Assembly: GCA_028752905.1 (NCBI GenBank)
Contig: JAQNBH010000011.1
Coordinates: forward strand, 62,001 to 126,000
Source of the DNA: Cladorhizidae sp. MBARI D1340-BT2
Lineage: Eukaryota; Porifera; Demospongiae; Poecilosclerida; Cladorhizidae
Length of the DNA: 64,000 bases
Direction: 5' to 3'
This document shows, piece by piece, positions 43,769 to 53,607 of this stretch. The notes beneath the pieces were generated by a model that had not been told where the DNA came from, searched no databases, and saw only the letters and a program-made list of their open reading frames with translations. The position numbers and the translations under genes were made by a program. Position 1 is the stretch's first letter. Each line of letters begins with the position of its first letter.

Positions 43769-43805
43769 TTGATGAAGACTAGAGCATCTAGTCGAAACAT
43801 CGAGT
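43769..43805 (+). ncRNA. hammerhead-like hairpin motif
   Basis: TTGATGA, then a perfect stem GACTAG/CTAGTC with loop AGCAT, then GAAAC. This is the CTGATGA-stem II-GAAA order of hammerhead ribozymes, but the essential first C is T here and no clean stem III with a cleavage triplet is visible. Followed by GAATAAAATTTGAAG. Likely the degenerate 3' end of a retroelement. Confidence 0.35.
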
Positions 43806-44032
43806 GAATAAAATTTGAAGTTGATTATTTGAAGTTGATTATTGAGAAGGTGATTTTAATATACACACACTGTCGTTCTCATGTTCTAAGTCTGTCAATT
43901 GGGAAGTCCTAAGCTCTCAGAAACATGATTTGGATACTTCTGCACACTGGAATGTGCATAATTTTAAATTGTTGGTTTGGTCATTATCTCCAGTGACTAC
44001 TACAGACGGACAGTTGGAATACCATTCCTGAC

Positions 44033-44530
44033 AGTCTGCTGCAGCAACTGGATACCACCTGACAGTCTGCTGCAGCAACTGGATACCACCTGACAGTCTG
44101 CTGCAGCAACTGGATACCACCTGACAGTCTGCTGCAGCAACTGGATACCACCTGACAGTCTGCTGCAGCAACTGGATACCACCTGACAGTCTGCTGCAGC
44201 AACTGGATACCACCTGACAGTCTGCTGCAGCAACTGGATACCACCTGACAGTCTGCTGCAGCAACTGGATACCACCTGACAGTCTGCTGCAGCAACTGGA
44301 TACCACCTGACAGTCTGCTGCAGCAACTGGATACCACCTGACAGTCTGCTGCAGCAACTGGATACCACCTGACAGTCTGCTGCAGCAACTGGATACCACC
44401 TGACAGTCTGCTGCAGTGGATACCACCTGACAGTCTGCTGCAGCAACTGGATACCACCTGACAGTCTGCTGCAGTGGATACCACCTGACAGTCTGCTGCA
44501 GCAACTGGATACCACCTGACAGTCTGCTGC
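44033..44530. repeat. 31-bp minisatellite splitting a hAT gene
   Basis: About 16 copies of CAGTCTGCTGCAGCAACTGG + ATACCACCTGA, two of them 25 bp for loss of CAGCAA. The unit and its reverse have no stops in several frames, so frames up to 223 codons appear on minus; not genes. Confidence 0.96.
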
Positions 44531-44533
44531 GGC

Positions 44534-45035
44534 ACTCTCTGGAAGATGATCTACACTTTTGGGATAGAGACTTACCACATGCCGTCAAGGTTAACTCCCT
44601 TTACACGAGATTTGATATGTAGTGATAATTATAGCACATATATTTTTGGATAAATGTTATATGCGAATAATTATTTTGTTATGAAATAAGATTCATTTTA
44701 GAGAGAGCTCCAGCATTGGAAAACCTTCTGGCCGTCAAACAAAACTCAAGTACCACAAAATTTGATTGAGACATGCCTCATGCTCATGTGGGCATCTTTG
44801 CAAACATCCTGGAGCTTACTTTCATATGTGTCTCTCCTGTAGGGTCTTGTGAAGCAGAAAGGTCTTCCTCTGTCCTTCTATGTGTGAAGACCCATCTGCA
44901 TGCAGCCACATCTGAAGAGAGGTTAGCAGGACTGACTCTGATGATAAAGCAATCACTGCTTGAGGAGTACAGTGACCTTTTGACTTCCCAAACTTCAATC
45001 ACATTCTATCTGAGCAGAGTGAGTAAGTCGTAGAG
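44534..45035 (+). pseudogene. hAT transposase fragment, C-terminal dimerisation region
   Basis: Right after the 31-bp array: EDDLHFWDRDLPHAVK, later RELQHWKTFWPSN and, in another frame (44773), HAHVGIFANILELTFICVSP then VGSCEAERSSSVLLCVKTHL and EERLAGLTLM. The SCEAERSFS.LR.KT.LR..M.EERL..L motif is the hAT dimerisation domain. It probably belongs with the 43490 fragment as one copy whose middle has been lost or replaced. Confidence 0.85.
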
Positions 45036-45204
45036 TGTCTGAGCATCTCTAAAAGAACTTGTATCTCAAGAGGAGCTCCTGTAAAGAGAATAACCAAACA
45101 ATAGATTTACGCCAAATATATTAGCTCCATCCAATGAGTTTTATGTGTCATTACCGACTGAATTAATATTTACTTTAGTGCTGGAAAGGCAATACCTAGT
45201 GGTA

Positions 45205-45712
45205 GTTCAGGCTGTGCCTCTCTGCTTCATACTTGCCAAGCTGTGCCTGCTTCATACTTGCCAAGCTGTGCCTGCTTCATACTTGCCAAGCTGTGCCTGC
45301 TTCATACTTGCCAAGCTGTGCCTTTCTGCTTCATACTTGCCAAGCTGTGCCTCTCTGCTTCATACTTGCCAAGCTGTGCCTTTCTGCTTCATACTTGCCA
45401 AGCTGTGCCTCTCTACTTCATACTTGCCAAGCTGTGCCTCTCTGCTTCATACTTGCCAAGCTGTGCCTCTCTGCTTCATACTTGCCAAGCTGTGCCTCTC
45501 TGCTTCATACTTGCCAAGCTGTGCCTGCTTCATACTTGCCAAGCTGTGCCTGCTTCATACTTGCCAAGCTGTGCCTTTCTGCTTCATACTTGCCAAGCTG
45601 TGCCTCTCTCCTTCACACTTGCCAAGCTGTGCCTCTCTGCTTCATACTTGCCAAGCTGTGCCTCTCTGCTTCATACTTGCCAAGCTGTGCCTGCTTCATA
45701 CTTGCCATTCTG
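45205..45712. repeat. 29/25-bp minisatellite
   Basis: About 18 units of AAGCTGTGCCTCTCTGCTTC + ATACTTGCC, with a 25-bp form lacking four bases (TCTC). Open in all three plus frames. Confidence 0.95.
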
Positions 45713-45825
45713 TTTTGAGTGTTGATAATTTTTTGATCAAAAGATGATCCTTTTATAGCTTGTGATAAAAGCAATCCAGTCCTGTCAGTTGGATAGTAAT
45801 GACACATGTGCCAATTTTATTGTGA

Positions 45826-47265
45826 AATTCATCTGGGAGACTTAGGCCAGGTAGTAGAACTAAAATCCCTGAGAAACCTCAGCCAGTCACAAGATGGTGG
45901 ATTGTGTTTGTTTTGTGCACTATTTAGGTTGAGAACCATCTGTAAGAGAATAGGCCTCTGTGGACAAGGCAATGGCATTTGCTGTTCCATTGAGCAACAA
46001 CTTAGTTCAAGCTGAGTTGTAATTATTGCTGAACATCGTTCAAAGCTCCATTCTTTTTCAACTGTAATTTGTGTGGGAGGCAAGCATTTGCTTTGAGCGG
46101 CATCGGCATGAAGACCAGTTTCAAATAGAATGTGGAACTACATCAAGTGAGACGAGGTAACTTCCTATCTCTGTTGATATTCACAGTGATGCTGGTGATG
46201 AAATTCTGAGAGAGCATCTGCAAACATGTCGTAATGCACACAAGAAGATATACAAAACCAAATCATTCAAATTTGTGGAAATACAATAAAAAATCAGAGC
46301 AGCCAAAAGTTCTATTCAGTAATAGCTGATGAGGCAACTGACTCGCCCGATGTTGAGCAACTCTCCATAAGCATTCAATATGTTGACGGTTTACACTCCA
46401 TGAGAAAATGTCCTTGATGTTGACAAGTGTACCCTGGTGTCCTAAGTGAGGCTATAGGGATACTGCATCAGCTGACTACATGGCAACCACAATTTGACTA
46501 TGATGGTGCAAGTGGCTAGAAAATCAAAAGGAGCAGCTGCAAGTATAACCAAACAGTATCCAAAGGCAGTGTATGCCCATTGTGCTGCACAACAATTGGA
46601 TGTTTGTGTAGCAAATGTTGAAGTGTTCAGATGTAAGAAAGATGATGAAACTAGTAGCACGCTGCTGCAGAAATTCTGCTTACAGACAGACAGAACTTGA
46701 CGAATGGATTAATGACATAATGGAAAGCGAGAAGAGAAACAAATTAAAAAGTGCTATGCTGAACTAGATGGGTGGAGTGTCATGAAGCCGTCCACATTTT
46801 TTATGACTTGTTTTTGCCTACAGTTATAGAGCTATCTAGAGGCTATTGAGATCTGCAACTGAATGGAATAGAGATTCTAGTTCTGATGCTCAATCACTCA
46901 TTGACTATGCTCAGTTTTCTTTCGTTGATACTGTGAAGACTATACAAACTGTGAAGTGTGAAGCTTCAGGGGCCTTTTGTGGGTGGAGCATATGCCCACT
47001 GTGAAGTAAACAATGTAAAAGGTATTCTTCACAGGTCAAGGTCCAATGTGGATACATTTCATCAGAGAATGTATACAAGAGCTCTTAAAATGGCTGGAAG
47101 TGTTGGTGTAGATGAGTCCAGACTTCTAGCTAATAGACAGCAACGCCATACAAATATCCAGGCACAGAATTGTAGTGATTACTTCTGTCTAAATCTCACA
47201 AATCCCTTGCTAGACCACCTGATTACTGAGGTTGACACCAGGTATGATGAAGCTTAATCTCATAA
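45826..47265 (+). pseudogene. hAT transposase pseudogene (second copy, ZMYM1-like)
   Basis: A decayed but nearly full-order copy. Zinc-finger-like SQDGGLCLFCALF (45888), LCGQGNGI, RRGNFLSLL, DAGDEILREHLQTC, then VIADEATDSPDVEQLSISIQ (46330), a YDGA..KSKGAAASITKQYP region (46500), KAVYAHCAAQQLDVCVANVE (46560), ATEWNRDSSSDAQSLIDYAQ (46855) and HRSRSNVDTFHQRMYTRALK ... NPLLDHLITEVDTRYDEA (47025-47255). At least six stops or frameshifts. The C-terminal dimerisation part is absent because the LTR at 47318 follows. Same family as the 43.5-45.0 kb copy. Confidence 0.88.
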
Positions 47266-47317
47266 TATTTTTGAGTTCAAGTTCTTACTTCCTTCAGCAA
47301 ACATTAATGTAGCCAGA

Positions 47318-47704
47318 TGTCATGGAAACAACCTTCCATGACTTGAACTACAACATGATACGGAAATGTATTATTATGTAATTATTACACAATACACAGT
47401 AGTTATTACATCACCTATGTATATGGAGAAACAGAAAGTTTGGAAGGACAGATGGAATAGTCTGATAGGACAGTCGAACCTCGTGATCTAAAAATAAGAT
47501 ATAAGATAGCCTGTTAGAAAGAACTGAAGAGTTCAGACTAGGATGTGATTTCCTATGGACTGTATTATTCTATCAAATGTTGTTAAGTCATATTGATGGG
47601 AATAAACAAGTGGTCTAGCTAAGGGAGTAGAGCTAGGCATTGCAGGGAGTATTCTGTGGTTCGGTCTATATGACCAAAGGGTACCAAGAATATATTTCCT
47701 GACA
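47318..47704 (+). mobile_element. LTR of a Ty3/Gypsy retrotransposon (5' LTR)
   Basis: 387 bp beginning TGTCATGGAA and ending TTCCTGACA, i.e. with short TG...CA inverted ends. Directly followed by a primer-binding site. Positions 47335-47440 recur at 48410-48505 as the start of a second LTR. It interrupts the hAT pseudogene. Known Gypsy LTRs are of this size. Confidence 0.8.
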
Positions 47705-47723
47705 TTGGTGGCAGCGTTGGGAT
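47705..47723 (+). promoter_or_regulatory. primer-binding site
   Basis: TTGGTGGCAGCGTTGGGAT starts at the LTR end. TGG followed by TGGCAGCG is complementary to a tRNA 3' end (CGCTGCCACCA), a form common in Gypsy elements. Confidence 0.7.
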
Positions 47724-47898
47724 TCTTCTCTCATAGAAGATCCCGGACCAGCCTTTAGGTAGTGTAGAGGTTTGGAAGTCTAGTTAGAATAGATCAGGGC
47801 TACAACCTGGGCACAGCCTATGAGGTTTGAGAACCAACCCTGGATAGCTAATGTTGAGGTGTGTTTTTTTGGTTTGGTTGGTGGAGGTGGGGTGAAGG

Positions 47899-48174
47899 AT
47901 GAGCAGTGAGGACAGGAGAGCCCTGAGAGAGTCTCGCTGTCTCCAGAGCAATGCTCCCAAGGCCCCTCCTGGGGCAGTGGACTCCATGAAGAAATTCCTG
48001 TCCCAATGGTTGCAGATAGACCAATTAAGGATAGAGCAAGAGGAGAAAAGGAGAGCAGAGGAGTGGCAAAGGCAAGCCGAGCTCCATGAGATACACCCTG
48101 AAGTGTTTGACGCCATCCACTATTGCCAACCCTTCTCGCTCAATGGCCGAATACTTGGTTTCTCTGGGAAGTAG
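47899..48174 (+). pseudogene. Gag-like N-terminal fragment
   Basis: Open frame of 91 codons from MSSEDRRALRESRC, with a charged coiled coil (QIDQLRIEQEEKRRAEEWQR). Position after the primer-binding site and the coiled-coil composition suggest the start of a Gypsy Gag. No similarity search could be done. It ends at the joint with the inverted pol fragment. Confidence 0.5.
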
Positions 48175-48402
48175 CTTTCTGGAACCGAAGGCGATTGGAT
48201 GCTCCTCGCCTAGTTCGTACCGCTGGCTTAACACATACCCGATACCACAACTTTTCCATGACATTTCCCCTTCCTCTAGTTGAGAACAGTGTTCTCTAGA
48301 GAGTCCATCCGCATTTCGGTTTTTCCATCCCGCACGATAAACAATTGTATAGTTATAGGGCTGAAGGGCCAATATACAATTGTTTATCGTGCGGGGAAAG
48401 AA
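48090..48402 (-). pseudogene. Ty3/Gypsy RNase H fragment, inverted and permuted
   Basis: Minus strand reads ALQPYNYTIVYRAGWKNRNA DGLSRE first and then GIGYVLSQRYELGEEHPIAF, GSRKLLPRETKYSAIE and LAIVDGVKHF. Both are typical of Gypsy RNase H, but in real proteins the VLSQ..GEEHPIAF part precedes the RAGWKNRNADGLSR part. So the fragment is inverted relative to the LTR and its two halves are swapped. Confidence 0.8.
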
Positions 48403-48408
48403 AAACCG
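48317..48408. repeat. fold-back inverted repeat (~36-bp arms)
   Basis: CCGCACGATAAACAATTGTA at ~48330 pairs with TACAATTGTTTATCGTGCGG ending near 48394, and the pairing extends imperfectly to CGGTTTTT/AAAAACCG. The spacer is ~24 bp. It marks an inversion joint at the edge of the second LTR. Confidence 0.85.
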
Positions 48409-48409
48409 T

Positions 48410-48505
48410 TCCATGACTTGAACTACAACATGATATGGAAATGTATTATTATGTAATTATTACACAATACACAGTAGTTATTACATCACCATGTATACGG
48501 AGAAA
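48410..48505 (+). repeat. truncated second LTR copy
   Basis: About 96 bp matching 47335-47440 of the first LTR with few differences (GATATGG/GATACGG, GTATACGG/GTATATGG), cut off by the 28-bp array. Confidence 0.85.
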
Positions 48506-51500
48506 CACAGAAGGGTTCATACGTCTGAACTAACACAGAAGGGTTAATACGTCTGAACTAACACTGAAGCATTCATTCTGAAATAACACAGAATGGTTCA
48601 TACGTCTGAACTAACACCGAAGGGTTCATACATCTGAACTAACACAGAAGGGTTCATACGTCTGAACTAACACAGAAGGGTTCATACGTCTGCTAACACA
48701 GAAGAGATCATACGTCTGAACTAACACAGAAGGGTCCATACGTCTGAACTAACACAGAAGGGTCCATATGTCTGAAGTAACACAGAATGGTTCATACATC
48801 TGAACTAACACAGAAGGTTTCATATGACTAAACCAGTTAGAAGGGTTCATACGTCTGAACTAACACAGAAGGGTTCATACGTCTGCTAACACAGAAGAGA
48901 TCATACCTCTGAACTAACACAGAATGGTTCATACATCTGAACTAACAATAAAGGGTTCATACATCTGAACAATCACAGAAGGGTTCATACGTCTGAACTA
49001 ACACTGAAGGTTTCATATGTGTGAACTAACACAGAAGGGTTCATACATCTGAACTAACACAGAAGGGTTCATATGTCTGAACTAACACAGAAAGGTTCAT
49101 ACGTCTGAACTAACACAGAAGGGTTCATACGTCTGCTAACACAGAAGAGATCATACGTCTGAATTAACACAGAATAGTTCATACATCTGAACTAACACAG
49201 AAGGGTTCATACGTCTGCTAACACAGGAGATCATACGTCTGAACTAACACAGAAGGGTTCATACGTCTGAACTAACACAGAAGGGTTCATACGTCTGAAC
49301 TAACACAGAAGGGTTCATACTTCTTAACTAACACTGAAGGGTTCATACGTCTGAACTAACACAGAAGGGTTCATACATCTGAAGTAACACAGAAGGGTTC
49401 ATACGTCTGAACTAACACAGAAGGGTTCATATGTCTGAACTAACACAGAAGGGTTCATATGTCTGAACTAACACAGAAGGGTTCATATGTCTAAACCAAT
49501 ACAGAAGGGTTCATACGTCTGAACTAACACAGAAGGGTTCATACGTCTGCTAACACAGAAGAGATCATAGGTATGAACTAACACAGAAGGGTTCATTTGT
49601 CTGAACTAACACAGAAGGGTTCATACGTCTGAACTAACACAGAAGGGTTCATACATCTGAACTAACACAGAAGGGTTCATACGTCTGAACTAACACAGAA
49701 GGGTTCATACGTCTTAACTAACACTGAAGGGTTAATACGTCTGAACTAACACAGAAGGGTTCATACGTCTGAACTAACACAGAAGGATTCATACGTCTGA
49801 ACTAACACAGAAGGGTTCATATGTCTGAACTAACACAGAAGGATTCATACGTCTGAACTAACACAGAAGGGTTCATATGTCTAAACCAATACAGAAGGGT
49901 TCATATGTCTGAACTAACACAGAAGGGTTCATATGTCTGAACTAACACAGAAGGGTTCATATGTCTGAACTAACACAGAAGGGTTCATACGTCTGCTAAC
50001 ACAGAAGAGATCATACGTCCGAACTAACACAGAAGGTTTCATACGTCTGAACTAACACAGAAGGGTTCATACATCTGAACTAACACAGAAGGGTTCATAT
50101 GTCTGAACTAACACAGAAGGGTTCATACATCTGAACTAACACAGAAGGGTTCATACGTCTGCTAACACAGAAAAGATCATACGTCTGAACTAACACAGAA
50201 TGGTTCATACGTCTGAACTAACACAGAAGGGTTCATACGTCTGAACTAACACAGAAGGGTTGATACGTCTGAACTAAAACAGAAGGGTTCATATGTCTAA
50301 ACCAATACAGAAGGGTTCATCCATCTGAATTAACACAGAAGGGTTCATACGTCTGAACTAACACAGAAGGGTTCATACGTCTGAACTAACACAGAAGGGT
50401 TCATATGTCTGAACTAACACTGAAGGTTTCATACGTCTGAACTAACACAGAAGGGTTCATACATCTGAACTAACACAGAAGGGTTCATACGTCTGAACTA
50501 ACACAGAAGGGTTCATACGTCTGAACTAACACAGAAGGATTCATACTTCTGCTGCTAACACAGAAAAGATCATACGTCTGAACTAACACAGAATGGTTCA
50601 TACGTCTGAACTAACACAGAATGATTCATACGTCTGAACTAACACAGAAGGGTTGATACGTCTGAACTAACACAGAAGGGTTCATATGTCTAAACCAATA
50701 CAGAAGGATTCATACGTCTGAATTAACACAGAAGGGTTCATACGTTTGAACTAAAACAGAAGGGTTCATACGTCTGAACTAACACAGAAGGGTTCATACG
50801 TCTGAACTAAAACAGAAGGGTTCATATGTCTGACCTTACACACAGAAGGATTCATACGTCTGAACTAACACAGAAGGGTTCATATGTCTAAACCAATACA
50901 GAAGGGTTCATATGTCTGACTAACACAGAAGGGTTCATATGTCTGAACTAACACAGAAGGGTTCATACATCTGAACTAACACAGAAGGGTTCATACGTCT
51001 GCTGATACAGAAAAGATCATACGTCTGAACTAACACAGAATGGTTCATACGTCTGATCTAACACAGAATGGTTCACACATCTGAACTAACACAGAAGGGT
51101 TGATACGTCTGAACTAACACAGAAGGGTTCATATGTCTAAACCAATACAGAAGGGTTCATACGTCTGAATTAACACAGAAGGGTTCATACGTCTGAACTA
51201 ACACATAAGGGTTCATACGTCTGAACTAACACAGAAGGGTTCATACGTCTTAACTAACACTGAAGGGTTCATACGTCTGAACTAATACAGAAGGGTTCAT
51301 ACGTCTGAACTAACACAGAAGGGTTCATACGTCTGAACTAACACAGAAGGGTTCATATGTCTGAACTAACACAGAAGGATTCATACGTCTGAACTAACAC
51401 AGAAGGGTTCATATGTCTAAACCAATACAGAAGGGTTCATATGTCTGAACTAACACAGAAGGGTTCATATGTCTGAACTAACACAGAAGGGTTCATATGT

Positions 51501-52258
51501 CTGAACTAACACAGAAGGGTTCATACGTCTGCTAACACAGAAGAGATCATACGTCCGAACTAACACAGAAGGTTTCATACATCTGAACTAACACAGAAGG
51601 GTTCATACATCTGAACTAACACAGAAGGGTTCATATGTCTGAACTAACACAGAAGGGTTCATACGTCTGAACTAACACAGAAGGGTTCATACGTCTGCTA
51701 ACACAGAAAAGATCATACGTCTGAACTAACACAGAATGGTTCATACGTCTGAACTAACACAGAATGGTTCATACGTCTGAACTAACACAGAAGGGTTGAT
51801 ACGTCTGAACTAACACAGAAGGGTTCATATGTCTAAACCAATACAGAAGGGTTCATCCGTCTGAATTAACACAGAAGGGTTTATACGTCTGAACTAACAC
51901 AGAAGGGTTCATACGTCTTAACTAACACTGAAGAGTTCATACGTCTGATAACACAGAAGGGATCATACGTCTGAACTAACACAGAAGGGTTCATACATCT
52001 GCTAACACAGAAGAGATCATACGTCTGAACTAACACAGAAGGGTTCATACATCTGAACTAACACAGAAGGGTTAATATGTCTGAACTAACACAGAAGGGT
52101 TCATACGTCTTAACTAACCCAGAAGGGTTCATATGTCTAAACCAATACAGAAGGGTTCATATATCTGAACTAACACAGAAGGGTTCATACATCTGAACTA
52201 ACACAGAAGGGTTCATACATCTGGTTCATACGTCTGAACTAACACAAATGGTTCATAC
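48506..52258. repeat. 28-bp minisatellite, ~134 copies
   Basis: Unit AACACAGAAGGGTTCATACG + TCTGAACT. Shorter units lacking AACT and a GAGATCAT variant (CTAACACAGAAGAGATCATA) recur, as does TCTAAACCAATACAG. Blocks of the same variant order recur (for example near 49840-50160 and 51360-51690), i.e. higher-order duplication. A degraded edge extends to 52360. Confidence 0.96.
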
Positions 52259-52365
52259 GTCTGAACTAAGACATATCAAGGTATTTATACTGAGCATTAG
52301 CCCAAATGGTTCATACGTCTGAACTAAGACATATCAAGGTATTGAAACTGTGCATTAGCCCGCAG

Positions 52366-52685
52366 CCACCCCAGTGTGTATATATCAGGCTGCAGCCACC
52401 CAATGTGTATATATCAGGCTGCAGCCATCCCAGTGTGTATATATCAGGCTGCAGCCACCCCAGTGTGTATATATCAGGCTGCAGCCACCCCAGTGTGTAT
52501 ATATCAGGCTGCAGTGTGTATATATCAGGCTGCAGCCACCCCAGTGTGTATATATCAGGCTGCAGCCACCCGAGTGTGTATATATCAGGCTGCAACCACC
52601 CGAGTGTGTATATATCAGGCTGCAACCACCCCAGTGTGTATATATCAGGCTGCAGCCACTCCAGTGTGTATATATCAGGCTGTTG
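52366..52685. repeat. 30-bp minisatellite
   Basis: Ten to eleven copies of CCACCCCAGTGTGTATATAT + CAGGCTGCAG, one shortened. It abuts the LINE remnant. 30 bp keeps frames open on both strands. Confidence 0.95.
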
Positions 52686-52689
52686 TGGA

Positions 52690-53607
52690 TATACAGGAGT
52701 GGAGTAGAAATTTGTATGAATGTGTGAAGGCTTCTACCAATGGGATGCAACTGAGGTTAGGATAGAGAGGGGACTTAGACAGGGGTGGCAATATTATTCA
52801 CCATGTAATATGTGTCAGGAATAGTGGATGAACTAGAGGGAGCTGAGCTGGGATTCAGAGTGGATATACATGCTGGGGTGCTTGCTCTGTGCAGATGATA
52901 TTGTGCTGTTGGTGGACACAGGAGTAGAGTTGCAAGAGATGTTGGATATGGTGCAGAAGTTTGCAGTAAGATGGAAGTTGAAGTTTAATGAGAAGAAGAG
53001 TAAGGTAATGGTCATTGGGAAAGGGAGGAATAGCGTGAAGTACATTATTGACAGAGAGGAGCTCGAAGCATTCAAATACCTGGGGGTGTGGTTTGATGAG
53101 CAGCTGAGAGGAAATGTCCACTTGCAGGAACTGAAAGTTAGGGCAGAGGAATGGACTGGAAAGGCAGTGAGTGAGGATGAGTCAAGTGAAGGGAAATGGA
53201 AGTGGATAGAGGTAGGGATGGTGTGGGAGCTTAGGCTGCCAAGCCTGGAACATGCTGCTGAAGTGTGGCTGACAGGAGGACAGACTGCTTGTAGGAAATT
53301 AGAGTCAGCTCAGTTGAGAGTGGGAAGAAACCTATTAGGGGCTAGCAATATGGTGGCAGGAGTGGCAGTGCTGGGGGACTTGGGATGGAGGAAGTTGGCA
53401 GAGAGAAGGGAGGAGAAAAAAATCCTCTATGGTAGGATACTTGCAAAGATGGAGGAGGGTAGACTAGTGAAGGTTGTGCTAAGAATGGATGGAGGGATAG
53501 GATGGTAGGAAGAATATATACTGTTGAGGAGGAAGTACGATCTGAATGCTGACCTAGGGTCAGTAAGGCAATGGAAGGTGAAGATGAAGAAGAGAAATAT
53601 ATGTGAT
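52690..53607 (+). pseudogene. LINE ORF2 remnant (reverse transcriptase palm to thumb)
   Basis: Reads NLYECVKAS, then RGLRQG (52768), GIVDELEGAELGF and, in another frame, GCLLCADDIVLLVDTGVELQ (52876), WKLKFNEKKSKVMVIG, FKYLGVWFD (FLG-type box) and LRLPSLEHAAEVW to MDGGIGW (53508), then LLRRKYDLNADLGSVRQWKV. It contains the (Y/C)ADD active site and the K-S-K and LG motifs in RT order. A frameshift and stops exist upstream of 52870; the 212-codon frame 52870-53508 is intact. Downstream it is interrupted by the 8.2-kb array. Confidence 0.88.
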
